From NCBI GenBank assembly GCA_964454645.1, contig CAYVTM010000004.1:222244-286243 (forward strand): 64,000 nt of DNA, written 5' to 3'. Below are positions 8,002 to 16,368 of this stretch, piece by piece (positions within the stretch are counted from its first letter, which is position 1; the number at the start of each line of letters is the position of its first letter). A program made the position numbers and the translations under genes. Below the pieces are notes generated by a model that was given only the letters and a program-made list of their open reading frames with translations, had not been told where the DNA came from and made no database searches. The stretch comes from CAYVTM01 sp964454645. Its GTDB lineage: Bacteria; Bacteroidota; Bacteroidia; Sphingobacteriales; Sphingobacteriaceae.

Positions 8002-8810
8002 TAGGCAGCTTGGAAATTGATTGTAATGACTTCAATTTTACCCTTTGTACGAGTTGCTTTAGTACCTACCGACACTTTCTGCGCTATGGAGGTTGTGTAC
8101 CACTTGTGAGCCCTTGTGTAGCGTTCTAAGAGGGGTGATGGGTACGATGACAGGATGAATTTTCCTTTAATATTTGATAAAGAGATAAGCAGGTTCTCAA
8201 AGTCCTGTTCCGTGTAGCCTTTATACCCTCGACAATCAGAATTGAAGTAGGGCGGGTCGCAATAAAAGAGAGCCTGTTCGCTATCCCTTGACTTAACAAT
8301 ATAGAGTGCATCAGCACATTCGAGCTGTACATTTTGCAACCGGATCGCTAACTCTTCGGTAAACCTGTCTTTATTGTTTACGATTTTCTTTGTTGTCGTG
8401 TTGGACGATTTGTCGTACCCCCATGAACTATCAAGAATTGAGCTGAATCCTTGCGAGCTTAATACCCACACTGCCCATGCCCGGTCTATCTCATCGAATA
8501 AGTGTGGGTAATTGTAAATGACTTGCGCATCTTCATAGCAGGTGCGGGAATGGAGCGTGATACGGATCATTTTCTCTAATTCGAGAAACTTATTCTGCAC
8601 GACCTTATAGAAATTTATCAATTCCTTGTTCGTGTCGTTCAGCACTTCTACCGGAGATGGTGGCTTGGCAAAAAAGATGGCTGCTCCGCCCAAGAATGGC
8701 TCGCAATACAGGGTGTGCGGAGGAATGAGGTTAATGATGGTGGAAGCAAGCTTCTGTTTTCCGCCATACCATGTGAGTGGTGTTTTGAGTTTGTTTTTGT
8801 TCATAGTCAA
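8001..8810 (-). CDS. DNA adenine methylase (Dam/D12 class N6-adenine methyltransferase)
   Basis: 269 aa. The N-terminal PLTWYGGKQKLA is the SAM-binding motif I region of the D12 class, EPFLGGAAIFF follows, and the catalytic DPPY motif appears as CDPPYFNSD at about residue 188. Enzymes of this class methylate adenine in short targets such as GATC; the target here cannot be read from sequence. No restriction enzyme is adjacent, so it is an orphan methylase carried by the element, perhaps protecting it in new hosts or regulating it. A second ATG two codons in is an equally good start. Confidence 0.88.
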   Translation of the reverse strand: MTMNKNKLKTPLTWYGGKQKLASTIINLIPPHTLYCEPFLGGAAIFFAKPPSPVEVLNDTNKELINFYKVVQNKFLELEKMIRITLHSRTCYEDAQVIYNYPHLFDEIDRAWAVWVLSSQGFSSILDSSWGYDKSSNTTTKKIVNNKDRFTEELAIRLQNVQLECADALYIVKSRDSEQALFYCDPPYFNSDCRGYKGYTEQDFENLLISLSNIKGKFILSSYPSPLLERYTRAHKWYTTSIAQKVSVGTKATRTKGKIEVITINFQAA

Positions 8811-8853
8811 TAAAATTTAGAGTTAAAAAATCAGAAAAGAGTAGAGAGGCTTG

Positions 8854-8920
8854 CTCGCTTGCGCGAGGCAGGATAGCAATGGGACGGAGCCATTGCCTAC
8901 CCTGGCAGGGGCAAGCCCCT
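8854..8920. other. cluster of three perfect hairpins, candidate oriT
   Basis: Three inverted repeats lie in 67 bp between the methylase start and the relaxase stop: CTCGC/GCGAG with a 4-nt loop (8854-8867), GCAATGG/CCATTGC with a 7-nt loop (8876-8896) and AGGGGC/GCCCCT with a 2-nt loop (8907-8920). The segment is much more GC-rich than its surroundings. Position next to mobA and dense dyad symmetry fit an origin of transfer, but the nic site is not identified. Confidence 0.45.
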
Positions 8921-9770
8921 ACAGCCCCAGCGAACGTGAACGTTTGCGGGAAGTATTGATATTGGAGCGTAACTTTTCAAGTGCATGGAGTCGCTCGTTT
9001 TGTTTGTCGAGTGCGCGGAGCTGCTCTTCAGAAATGCCGAGTTTTGCGAAGCGGTATTTTATGTTGTTGTGGATGATGCCGTATGGCTTTCCACCTCGTT
9101 CATACACGGTGTATCCTGCATTCGTAAGTGAATTGAAGAATGATCGTGTTGTTGAAGAAAGCAGAAAACAATCACGTACTTTCTGCGAAATGATATCTTT
9201 TGTTAGTACAAGATCAGGGTTGCGTTTACGCATATAATATTCGCGCTCATTTGAAAGTTTCTGCCCCCATGTGTGTTCGTTAATGGTTGGTTCTAACTCA
9301 GGATATTTTTTCCGTATGTATGCATTCATACCAAACTGCATTTCCTTTAACTTATCTTTCGATTGCCGTGTTGAACGAGCTTGCATGAGTTCATTTCCTG
9401 ATACGATCACATGTGCGTGATAATGTGCTTCGTGCTTGTGGATAGTTCCATAGGCTTGCGCATTCGGATATGCACGTTGTAAATATTCTTCGACTAAGTC
9501 ATGCATGATTTCAGGCGTCATATGATCGCGATGGAGCGGGCTTATCGAGAGAATGCAATGCATGGCTCTATTGCCATTCTTTCGCTTGGTTGCGTAGTTG
9601 TCATAGTTTGTGTTGAGTTCGCTGGTAACATCCTCAAGCGAATGAGCATACAGGTTATGGAATATCCCTTCGCTTCGATAGTCAGCAATACGCCCCTTGT
9701 CAAAGGCTATATATTCAACGGTATTTTTTACCGCCTTCCAATGTTTGACGGGGATCAGTTTTATAATCAT
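8919..9770 (-). CDS. relaxase/mobilization nuclease MobA (MobA/VirD2 family)
   Basis: 283 aa from the start MIIKLIPVKHWKAV; the 40 codons upstream belong to the overlapping mobC gene region and are not relaxase-like. The metal-binding His motif appears as HKHEAHYHAHVIVSGNE at about residue 110, with the preceding HCILSISPLHRD strand. A Tyr for nicking is expected near the N-terminus; Tyr19 and Tyr31 are candidates. Relaxases nick oriT and pilot the strand to a recipient. The start lies 56 nt inside mobC, showing tight coupling. The protein is short for a relaxase, so it consists of little more than the nuclease domain plus a small tail. Confidence 0.88.
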   Translation of the reverse strand: MIIKLIPVKHWKAVKNTVEYIAFDKGRIADYRSEGIFHNLYAHSLEDVTSELNTNYDNYATKRKNGNRAMHCILSISPLHRDHMTPEIMHDLVEEYLQRAYPNAQAYGTIHKHEAHYHAHVIVSGNELMQARSTRQSKDKLKEMQFGMNAYIRKKYPELEPTINEHTWGQKLSNEREYYMRKRNPDLVLTKDIISQKVRDCFLLSSTTRSFFNSLTNAGYTVYERGGKPYGIIHNNIKYRFAKLGISEEQLRALDKQNERLHALEKLRSNINTSRKRSRSLGL

Positions 9771-10224
9771 TGATAATTTGAATGAAGTGAAGTAATTGCT
9801 CGTACCGTTCAGGATAATGGGCAATAAAGTGCCTGATGATTGTTTCGATGCTGTCAGGTCGTGCAAGTGCTTTTGTGATTTCAGCTTCAAGCGATTTCAC
9901 CTGCGCTGTGAGCTTGTCGATGTCATTGTAGGTTACGTGCGATTCAGTGTGACAATGACGGACAAGCTGATTGATGTTACCGCCCGTTTTGCGAAGGGTA
10001 GCAATGAGTTCAACAATCTTTGTATTGTTCGGCAACACATAGCCGACATTGAGTTCATCTGCACGAATGAGTGCCTTTAAAAATTGCGATACATTCATTT
10101 CTTTTTTGCGTGCACGATCTTCAAGTTTGCGTGCATCTTCATTGGGCAAATGGAGGGTGTACGCTTTGTGCGTTTTGCGATACGCACGCTTGCGCAAGCG
10201 TTCCCGGTCTTTGTTGTCATTCAT
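9715..10224 (-). CDS. mobilization accessory protein MobC family
   Basis: 169 aa from MNDNKDRERLRKRAYRKTHK. The N-terminal part (YTLHLPNEDARKLEDRARKKEMNVSQFLKALI) resembles a ribbon-helix-helix DNA-binding region, and the RKTGGNINQLVRHC segment is the well-known MobC/MobB (RHH) signature GxNxNQ. Such proteins open oriT and help the relaxase. Its start overlaps the T4CP stop by 8 nt and its end overlaps mobA by 56 nt, so T4CP, mobC and mobA form one translationally coupled unit. Confidence 0.85.
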   Translation of the reverse strand: MNDNKDRERLRKRAYRKTHKAYTLHLPNEDARKLEDRARKKEMNVSQFLKALIRADELNVGYVLPNNTKIVELIATLRKTGGNINQLVRHCHTESHVTYNDIDKLTAQVKSLEAEITKALARPDSIETIIRHFIAHYPERYEQLLHFIQIINDYKTDPRQTLEGGKKYR

Positions 10225-11689
10225 TAGTTGTGTGATGTGGGTTGATGATGGTGTGGAGTGGAAATGGTGGAAGCAGTTCGAGTGGAAGTGTGCGGGTTGG
10301 GATGTGCGGAGGAAGTGCGAGGAATTTTTTGAAGCGAGAGTTTTCGTAGTACGGTTTGATCGGTACAACTGTAAGACGGTGGTGTCCGTGCAATACGAGG
10401 GCTTTGTCTTTGGAGAGCGAGCGCACTTCATCTGGTGTAAGGAGTGGTCGGATTGATTTTGCACCTGTCTTTTCGTCCACCACTTCTCGTTTACCTGAGA
10501 TTGTAGAAAGTTCTCTGCACGTTGAAAGCGGTTGATTGGTATAGAACATCTGGGTATAGCAACTTGACATAATGGTTCGCGCGACATTATCTCCATACAA
10601 ATGTTGGAGCTGGGTGGTCTTTTCTTGTACGATGAGCGCAAGTGCAAGACCAAATTTTCTTCCCTGCGTGATGGCGAGCGAAATGGAATTGATACGATAT
10701 ATTCCTTTCTCATCTAAGATGCAATAGAGCGGAAGCAAGTTTGTGTTGGGAGTGCCTGCAAGTACACGATTGAACAACTGATGAAAGAATACCGAAATGA
10801 GCAATCGATACTGTGCAAGCTCTGATGCATTGGTCTGTAAAAAGATGATGGTCTTCTCCTTTCGGATGGCATCAATGTCAAAGGTTGAGTGAGCGGTAAT
10901 CCTGCGAATGCTATCTTGAGCGAATACGTGCTGCAACACCGCTTTCGCAGTTGAAATAATTGATGCCTTGAGCGCATCGCTATTGCCTGTAAAGCTAAGG
11001 TACTCATTAAAGGTTTGTTCATCCGCATACATACTCATGTAGCGATCAAATTCTTCGGGCTTTGCAGTAAGCAAAAGCACAAGATCGTAGAGCGTTGGAA
11101 CATTGCGATACTTCGGTTCAAGTTGATACATTGTTTTGCCGAGGAGTTGCAATAAACCGATTGCGGAGTTTTGCCAAAATGGATCTTTGGCATCACTTCC
11201 TAATTCCATCTGCACGAGTGCGGTAATGAATTCAGGTAAGTCTTCAATCTTTTCAGGAAATGGATTCCATCCGGCACTTTCTTGTCCTGTGCGATCTGAA
11301 AAATTGAGAATAATTATTTTGTATCCAAGTTGCTTGTATCGAGGAGCAACAACGGAATACAATTCTTTCGATGGGTCTAAAACCACCACGCTTCCATGAC
11401 CTGCCACATTAAAAAGTGAGGGCACTGAAAATGCAACAGATTTCCCCGCACCACTTTGCGCTGAAACTAAACAGTGTTGGAAATTGGCTTTTCCCTGAAT
11501 CCCATACACACCACCACACGAAAATCCTACAGCGTTCTTTTTCAGGATGGATGAGGGTTGCGCAAGTGAGGCATCGTAGGTGTCATTGAGTTTGTGTTTT
11601 GAGCTGTCGCGGATCATCACAAACAGCTCTCCTAAGAGCTTGAAAAATGCTTGTCCCATTTCGATTAGAATGTCGATGAGTTGAATCAT
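10217..11689 (-). CDS. type IV coupling protein-like ATPase (TraG/VirD4 family) lacking membrane segments
   Basis: 490 aa from MIQLIDILIEMGQ; the ATG follows the 47-aa ORF stop by one base. Walker A is SAQSGAGKS, preceded by the T4CP-typical QHCLV strand and followed by VVVLDPSKELY; the Walker B strand reads LPLYCILDEKG. The C-terminal third has the TRAG-type GRKFGLALALIVQE segment. T4CPs bring the relaxase-DNA complex to the transfer channel and normally carry two N-terminal transmembrane helices. These are absent here; only a short amphipathic stretch precedes the ATPase domain. The neighbouring hydrophobic ORF may supply the anchor. Confidence 0.85.
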   Translation of the reverse strand: MIQLIDILIEMGQAFFKLLGELFVMIRDSSKHKLNDTYDASLAQPSSILKKNAVGFSCGGVYGIQGKANFQHCLVSAQSGAGKSVAFSVPSLFNVAGHGSVVVLDPSKELYSVVAPRYKQLGYKIIILNFSDRTGQESAGWNPFPEKIEDLPEFITALVQMELGSDAKDPFWQNSAIGLLQLLGKTMYQLEPKYRNVPTLYDLVLLLTAKPEEFDRYMSMYADEQTFNEYLSFTGNSDALKASIISTAKAVLQHVFAQDSIRRITAHSTFDIDAIRKEKTIIFLQTNASELAQYRLLISVFFHQLFNRVLAGTPNTNLLPLYCILDEKGIYRINSISLAITQGRKFGLALALIVQEKTTQLQHLYGDNVARTIMSSCYTQMFYTNQPLSTCRELSTISGKREVVDEKTGAKSIRPLLTPDEVRSLSKDKALVLHGHHRLTVVPIKPYYENSRFKKFLALPPHIPTRTLPLELLPPFPLHTIINPHHTTNE

Positions 11690-11690
11690 A

Positions 11691-11834
11691 TTATTTGCGT
11701 AAATAATGTTTGAGAATATCGGCAAGTGCAGTAAAGAGGATAGTAAGGACTCTACTTGCCGCATAGAGTACGTGAAGAAAAATGAGCAGGAGCATTTTGA
11801 TCATGCCCCAACTGATGCGTAAAAACTGTTTCAT
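11691..11834 (-). CDS. 47-aa hydrophobic protein coupled to the T4CP
   Basis: A short frame starting MKQFLRISWG and ending HYLRK. Most of its length is hydrophobic, with a stretch from MLLLIFLHVLYAA through VLTILFTALADIL that could form one or two membrane helices, flanked by basic residues. It starts 7 nt after the lipoprotein gene stop and stops one base before the T4CP start codon, an arrangement typical of coupled genes. It resembles no named family. The likely idea is that it provides the membrane anchor missing from the T4CP. Confidence 0.55.
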   Translation of the reverse strand: MKQFLRISWGMIKMLLLIFLHVLYAASRVLTILFTALADILKHYLRK

Positions 11835-11841
11835 TGGTTGA

Positions 11842-12588
11842 TTATTGAAGGGTGCGAGGAAGGGATGCGCTCACGATAACCTGTGCCCCCGAAAGGAGCT
11901 TGGTATAGAAGGAAGCAATAAGTTCAAAACGTTCTGCATCTTGAATCGTAGTGGGTTGATAAATAATAAAGACGGTTATTCCTTCCATGTCGCCAAGCGG
12001 ATATCTGTCCTTAAAGCGATTGAGCATTTTTTCCGATTTAGTAAGTTCAGTTAGCTGTTTCGGGTTATAGAAATTAGCAAGCGATGACCGCTCGACTAAA
12101 TCGCTGTTGATGATCAGTACCTTTTTATGTGCGGGTGATGTTCTCAGCGTTTCTACTTCTCGTGCAATAACTGCAAAAATTGCTGAGCCGATTCGGTCTT
12201 CATTTTTACCGTTAAGATTACTCAGAGCGGTATTGATCGATGACCAGTATTGATTGATGTGGTCGGATCGTTCTAAATCATTTGAAAACCATCGGTTGTG
12301 TACCGCTTCAATATTGATCTCTTGCACAGGCGTAATACTGATTTCACTGATGCCTGATATTCGAAATGTCTCCGATGCTCCGTTGTCTTTGCCATCAGCA
12401 AGCGAGTGAATCACGCTGATCTGCTGTAAGGCTTCGAGATCAAGGTGCTTAAAATCTTTCTCCGTATTGTCCCCGATGTAGCTGATGATTTGGCTGTCAG
12501 GTTCCCGAAAGAATGTACAGGACGTGAGCGTGCAGACACTCACACTTGCAAGCGTTGCGCAGGCAAGTAGTAAAATAAAATTCCTCAT
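11842..12588 (-). CDS. element-encoded lipoprotein, uncharacterised
   Basis: 248 aa with a signal peptide and lipobox LTSC near residue 24, so it should be a lipoprotein. The mature part has an alternating beta/alpha pattern. Its strand KKVLIINSDLVERS and late GITVFIIYQP suggest a Rossmann-like or von Willebrand A-like fold, though an intact MIDAS motif is not seen. It lies between the coiled-coil membrane protein (20 nt upstream) and the 47-aa ORF, inside the mobilization operon, which suggests a role in transfer or the envelope, but the function is unknown. Confidence 0.65.
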   Translation of the reverse strand: MRNFILLLACATLASVSVCTLTSCTFFREPDSQIISYIGDNTEKDFKHLDLEALQQISVIHSLADGKDNGASETFRISGISEISITPVQEINIEAVHNRWFSNDLERSDHINQYWSSINTALSNLNGKNEDRIGSAIFAVIAREVETLRTSPAHKKVLIINSDLVERSSLANFYNPKQLTELTKSEKMLNRFKDRYPLGDMEGITVFIIYQPTTIQDAERFELIASFYTKLLSGAQVIVSASLPRTLQ

Positions 12589-12607
12589 AGTTGTTTTGAA
12601 TTAAAGG

Positions 12608-13627
12608 TTAATATTCGATGTGTTCATGGTTAGAATGTGCAGGTGAGTTTGTGCCGGTTTTAAAATGGTATTCTTTCAGGCACCCTGCTTTAATGGCTTC
12701 TTGTTGCTTATGAATGCCATCAATCAGATCGCGTTCGTATAATGTCCATGCACCTTGTGTTAGCACCATATCAGCGTACTCTTTCTCAGCTTTTGCAAGC
12801 TTTTCTTCCAGTGCAGCTTTTTCTTTCACTGCCTCGCGATATCGTTTGTCGTGCTGTTTGTATTCATTGCGTTCATCCCACTGTTCTTGGGTAGGTAAAA
12901 ATGCATACGAGATAAATACTGCGACCAAGAAATAGATAGTATTCCATATTGCCCATACAAACGGTTGATTCATTACCGATTCTCTGTGCAGCTGCTGATA
13001 ATATTCCTCACGAATCACACCCAAGAAATAAAAGAGCATGAAGGCACCGAGCGAACCTATGACAAGAGTAAAGACTTTCGCACGCTTTGTTTTACAGAAA
13101 TGAAGTCGTTGTCCGACAGTATGCGCGAGAACTGAAAATGCTCCGACCATAAATATCGAAAGTAGTACGCTTGCAAGTAAATTCGGTGCAACTGCTTGAA
13201 GTGCCGTTGCATTCATGATTGTGTCCAATGTCATGATGAGAATTAAGGAAAGCAGGGGTATCCAATGCCATTTCCATGCGTATGAAAGTGGTTCCATTCT
13301 TTCGCGGTCAATCAAGGCACTGCGTTTGATCGGGTCAAGCTCTTCCATGCGTTTATTGATACGCTCCCGCACATTTTGAATGTGCATGGCATCAAGTGCT
13401 TGGCTGAGTTCTTGCAAGCGGGGCATGAGTGCTTGTTTTACCTGTCCAATAAGTATGGCAACATCTGCTGACATCACATCAAAGATTTTTTGAATATTGA
13501 TGCCGATTCGTGCCGATGCGATATTGATATCGCCCTTTGCCCTCGCGGAAATTTTTCCCAACGATGTTGAGATGTGTTGCTCCAAGACCTTGTCCTGTAT
13601 GCGAACACCGGTAAATTTTGTTTTCAT
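12608..13627 (-). CDS. multi-pass membrane protein with terminal coiled coils
   Basis: 339 aa. The N-terminal 130 residues are charged and helical (with MPRLQELSQALDAMHIQNVRERI). Four membrane helices follow at about 134-150, 155-180, 195-215 and 230-250, then a coiled coil around KEKAALEEKLAKAEKEYADM (about 275-300). No family is recognised. It is the first gene of the mobilization operon running left to mobA, and sits next to the lipoprotein gene. A role in assembling a mating or anchoring complex is possible but not shown. Confidence 0.65.
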   Translation of the reverse strand: MKTKFTGVRIQDKVLEQHISTSLGKISARAKGDINIASARIGINIQKIFDVMSADVAILIGQVKQALMPRLQELSQALDAMHIQNVRERINKRMEELDPIKRSALIDRERMEPLSYAWKWHWIPLLSLILIMTLDTIMNATALQAVAPNLLASVLLSIFMVGAFSVLAHTVGQRLHFCKTKRAKVFTLVIGSLGAFMLFYFLGVIREEYYQQLHRESVMNQPFVWAIWNTIYFLVAVFISYAFLPTQEQWDERNEYKQHDKRYREAVKEKAALEEKLAKAEKEYADMVLTQGAWTLYERDLIDGIHKQQEAIKAGCLKEYHFKTGTNSPAHSNHEHIEY

Positions 13628-13723
13628 ATTGTATTTTTATAAGTACGTGGTTAGTTTGAATAAAGAGGAATCTCTTCATGAAATCTCCATAAGCAGAAAA
13701 GCTCTTAGGGAAAGCGGGATAAA

Positions 13724-13750
13724 AACTCCCTGCATAAGAAGCAGGGAGTT
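13724..13750 (-). terminator. intrinsic terminator, minus strand
   Basis: AACTCCCTGC and its complement form a perfect 10-bp stem with a 7-nt loop. Read on the minus strand it is followed by TTTAT, so it should end transcription of the gene stopping at 13782 before the operon that starts at 13627. Confidence 0.75.
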
Positions 13751-13781
13751 CATAGATTTATCGGTAAATGAGAGGGTGTCG

Positions 13782-14486
13782 TTAATAATATCGAGCGATC
13801 AGGCGTTGCAGTTTTTTCTTGTCGCTGTGGAGCCTGTTTAAGAAAGCATAAAAGGCGATTCGCCATGCAAGAAATTCATCCTCGCGCATAAAGTACTCCG
13901 TACGCGCATTTTCATATTCTTTCCGGAAAGAATTCAATTCTTTACATAACTGAGGGTCGTAGGATTCATGCGATAGTAATTCAAGTTTTGATATTTTCCT
14001 CCGCAATGTGCGCATTCTTCCATACGAGACAGCTGTTTCAATTGTAAAGTTTAATTCGTCAGCACACTCTCCAAGCGTTTGGTTATAATGTAGCTCTATG
14101 TAAGTGCAGGCGCGAGTAAGACGTTCACGAAGCTTAGTCTTTAATGTTTTGGGGGAATATGGCCGGCTTCGTAAGGAATTGAGGATAAATGTTCGTTCAT
14201 AACCGATGACCTCGGCATGATATTGATTTAGCCTGACAATTTGGTAGGCAACAGAGGTTTGCAGTAAGAGTGGCGGGTCTGCAAAAAACGACTTTAATGC
14301 TGAAAAATCGTATATTTTTAGGCATCTTTTAACAATATCCTGCAGTGATTGTTCTGGGCGTATCCAATCATGACACCTTTCAGCTTGCTGCTTCTCGGTA
14401 TAAAACCTTTTAAGAAGCTGATAATCAGTTGCATAATGACACCCATTTGTGGTACCATTCGCGAGAGAGCGTAGATAGTTTTTCAT
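13782..14486 (-). CDS. hypothetical helical protein of the element
   Basis: 234 aa, no signal or membrane segment, basic and helix-rich. The stretch TLGECADELNFTIETAVSYGRMRTLRRKI (about residues 135-165) has the spacing of a helix-turn-helix, so DNA binding is plausible. It ends in repeated KKKLQRLIARYY-like basic helices. No named family is recognised. It is separated from the mobilization operon by a terminator and probably has its own promoter in the AT-rich region near 14.7 kb. Confidence 0.55.
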   Translation of the reverse strand: MKNYLRSLANGTTNGCHYATDYQLLKRFYTEKQQAERCHDWIRPEQSLQDIVKRCLKIYDFSALKSFFADPPLLLQTSVAYQIVRLNQYHAEVIGYERTFILNSLRSRPYSPKTLKTKLRERLTRACTYIELHYNQTLGECADELNFTIETAVSYGRMRTLRRKISKLELLSHESYDPQLCKELNSFRKEYENARTEYFMREDEFLAWRIAFYAFLNRLHSDKKKLQRLIARYY

Positions 14487-14649
14487 GATTGTTAGGGGTT
14501 AAACTGTTTACCCGCCTGTGTTTCTGAAAGAAAAACACCGGTGGAATTAGGTTAAATTGATTCCTTTTTGCTCTACGAGAGCTCATCCTTGGGGTGGGCT
14601 CTTTTTTAGTTTTAGTTGCTAGAGCTGCAACTGCCATGTTAGTTTCCAT
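14425..14649 (-). CDS. possible 74-aa basic protein
   Basis: A short frame starting METNMAVAALATKTKKEP that overlaps the next minus-strand gene by 62 bp in another frame. It is Arg/Lys-rich in the middle. The start follows the AT-rich presumed promoter region, which supports it, but the large overlap and odd composition argue against it. Only a weak call. Confidence 0.25.
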   Translation of the reverse strand: METNMAVAALATKTKKEPTPRMSSRRAKRNQFNLIPPVFFFQKHRRVNSLTPNNHEKLSTLSREWYHKWVSLCN

Positions 14650-14791
14650 TTGCTTTTTGTTTTAGTTTTTTGATGTTTTTTTAAAGCTTTCGCAAGTTAA
14701 ATATTTAACTTAAATTAACCAAATAAATGAACAATTTATTTTAAAAAACATTTTTATTTGCTTTTTTCTTTTAAATATAAGGTATATAGGT

Positions 14792-14799
14792 TATCTTTG
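14792..14799 (+). promoter_or_regulatory. candidate -7 box for the cargo genes
   Basis: TATCTTTG fits TAnnTTTG and lies 18 bp before the ATG at 14818. Its surroundings (14.66-14.82 kb) are extremely AT-rich. No TTTG occurs at the expected -33 distance; a T-rich stretch is there instead. Confidence 0.5.
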
Positions 14800-14817
14800 G
14801 TTGTTAAATATAAAATA

Positions 14818-15708
14818 ATGCTTGAAACACCAAAATCACTCCTTTTCTCCAAGGTATACCGTCTGATAGACGGTGGTAAGGGGGGCCTTTTTAAGAATCA
14901 GTCCGAGTTGGCGAAAGAGATAGTTAACTTACAGACGCACTATTCCAATGTGACCTCGTTGGTTCCTTTCCTAAGTGCAGTGCTGAATCCTAAGTCCCCC
15001 AAACCGATTCCGGTTAAACTTCAAGCATCTATTATTGCACTTGCTAAAACAAAACTTGACGCAGTGGAATGGGTGGAGTTTGAGAAGGCTTTTAAAGCAT
15101 CCTTTGATAATTTTAAAAAACCTGAAGAGTATGTGCAGCGTGCTGAGGATGTGCTTAAACGTTTCATTAAATGTGTTGAAACCGCCCATGAACACCACCT
15201 CTTTACATTTCACCCGGCAGAATTGAATTGGCAATCTCACGAAGATGCTAAGAGGCTCGTTAAGGAACTTCTTGAACATATAAATATAACAAGTGAACAG
15301 AAGCACTCGATGTATCATTTCTACTTCCCGCATATACAAGTTGCCGCAGCTTTTTGGCAAAAGCTGAGAGAATATGCCATACATGAAGCTGGAAATACAG
15401 AGGAAAAGGCGGATCAATTACTGACAAAAGCAAATACATCGTCTTGCATCAAGGTTATTATTGTCCCCGAAATATATTGCGTCATTCCTGTATCTTATTT
15501 TGTTGGAACGGACGAGAACGGGCTACCATTTAAGATGCTATTCTCGCTTTCATACTTAGGTGATAAGTCAAGTATTAATCAGTTCTCCGATAAGGATATA
15601 GAAAATTGGACGAGGGTAGTATTTTCTAAATTCTATTACGATCCTGATAAGGAAGAAGTTTCTTTTGAACAAATAAGAAAAACAATACATAGTCATGGAA
15701 ACAAATAA
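14818..15708 (+). CDS. uncharacterised cargo protein with HTH-like N-terminus
   Basis: 296 aa from MLETPKSLLF; an upstream TTG is less likely because it precedes the presumed -7 box. Residues about 15-65 (containing NQSELAKEIVNL and VPFLSAVLN) resemble an XRE-like helix-turn-helix arrangement. The rest is mixed alpha/beta and unrecognised. Its last 14 bases overlap the start of the transporter gene, so the two are translationally coupled. It could regulate or sense something linked to the transporter and cupin, but this is inference. Confidence 0.7.
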   Translation: MLETPKSLLFSKVYRLIDGGKGGLFKNQSELAKEIVNLQTHYSNVTSLVPFLSAVLNPKSPKPIPVKLQASIIALAKTKLDAVEWVEFEKAFKASFDNFKKPEEYVQRAEDVLKRFIKCVETAHEHHLFTFHPAELNWQSHEDAKRLVKELLEHINITSEQKHSMYHFYFPHIQVAAAFWQKLREYAIHEAGNTEEKADQLLTKANTSSCIKVIIVPEIYCVIPVSYFVGTDENGLPFKMLFSLSYLGDKSSINQFSDKDIENWTRVVFSKFYYDPDKEEVSFEQIRKTIHSHGNK

Positions 15709-16363
15709 AGACCTCAAGTATTTCACGTTGATCTCAATGCTGTTCGTCAGTTGTTTGATCATCAGCAATACGGTTGCAACTAAGATTATTGTGTTCTGGG
15801 GTTTTAATGCGCCCGCAGGAATTATCCTGTTCCCTTTAAGCTATCTGATCAATGACGTTATGACCGAAGTGTATGGGTTCAAGCGAACAAAAAAAGTGAT
15901 TTGGGCAGGTTTTATTTGCCTTGCACTCATGTCGCTCACATACGAAATCAGTATTCGCCTCACACCTGCTCCATTTTGGCAGGATCAACAATCATTTGCG
16001 ACATCTTTTAGCTTGGTACCAAGGATTGTCTTTGCCGGACTGGTCGCATATCTTATGGGAACATTTCTTAACAGTATTGTTATGTCTTTGCTCAAAAAAC
16101 GTACACAAGGCAAGCATCTATGGGTGCGCACAATTGGAAGCACTATCGCTGGCGAGGGCATAGATTCACTCATTTTTTATATAATCGCATTCTATGGAGT
16201 GTTTGGATTGTCGGATATCTTCTATATTGCATTTTCAAGCTTTTTACTTAAAGTTGGGTATGAAGTAATTGGTACTCCACTAACATATTTGGTTGTTAAC
16301 AAACTAAAGAAAGTTGAGTCTATAGATACTTTTGACTATAATACTTCATATAATCCCTTTTAA
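15695..16363 (+). CDS. queuosine precursor transporter (YhhQ family)
   Basis: 222 aa with about six membrane helices. FVSCLIISNTVATKII, the FPLSYLINDVMTEVYGFKR signature and the late GEGIDSLIFYIIAFYG are hallmarks of the YhhQ/VUT-1 family, inner-membrane carriers importing queuosine precursors such as preQ0/preQ1 for tRNA modification. No que genes are nearby. It is carried between an unknown coupled gene and a cupin gene, on the strand opposite to the mobilization genes, and looks like element cargo. Confidence 0.85.
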   Translation: METNKDLKYFTLISMLFVSCLIISNTVATKIIVFWGFNAPAGIILFPLSYLINDVMTEVYGFKRTKKVIWAGFICLALMSLTYEISIRLTPAPFWQDQQSFATSFSLVPRIVFAGLVAYLMGTFLNSIVMSLLKKRTQGKHLWVRTIGSTIAGEGIDSLIFYIIAFYGVFGLSDIFYIAFSSFLLKVGYEVIGTPLTYLVVNKLKKVESIDTFDYNTSYNPF

Positions 16364-16368
16364 TTTTT

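Noticed and set aside
8851..9237. Plus-strand frame over mobA start region
   Set aside because: Shadow of the relaxase gene; no protein-like pattern of its own.
10049..10456. Plus-strand frame over mobC and the T4CP end
   Set aside because: Shadow of two well-supported genes, with biased composition.
14757..14760. TTTG as -33 element for the cargo promoter
   Set aside because: It is 31 bp from the -7 box, too far for the Bacteroidota promoter spacing.
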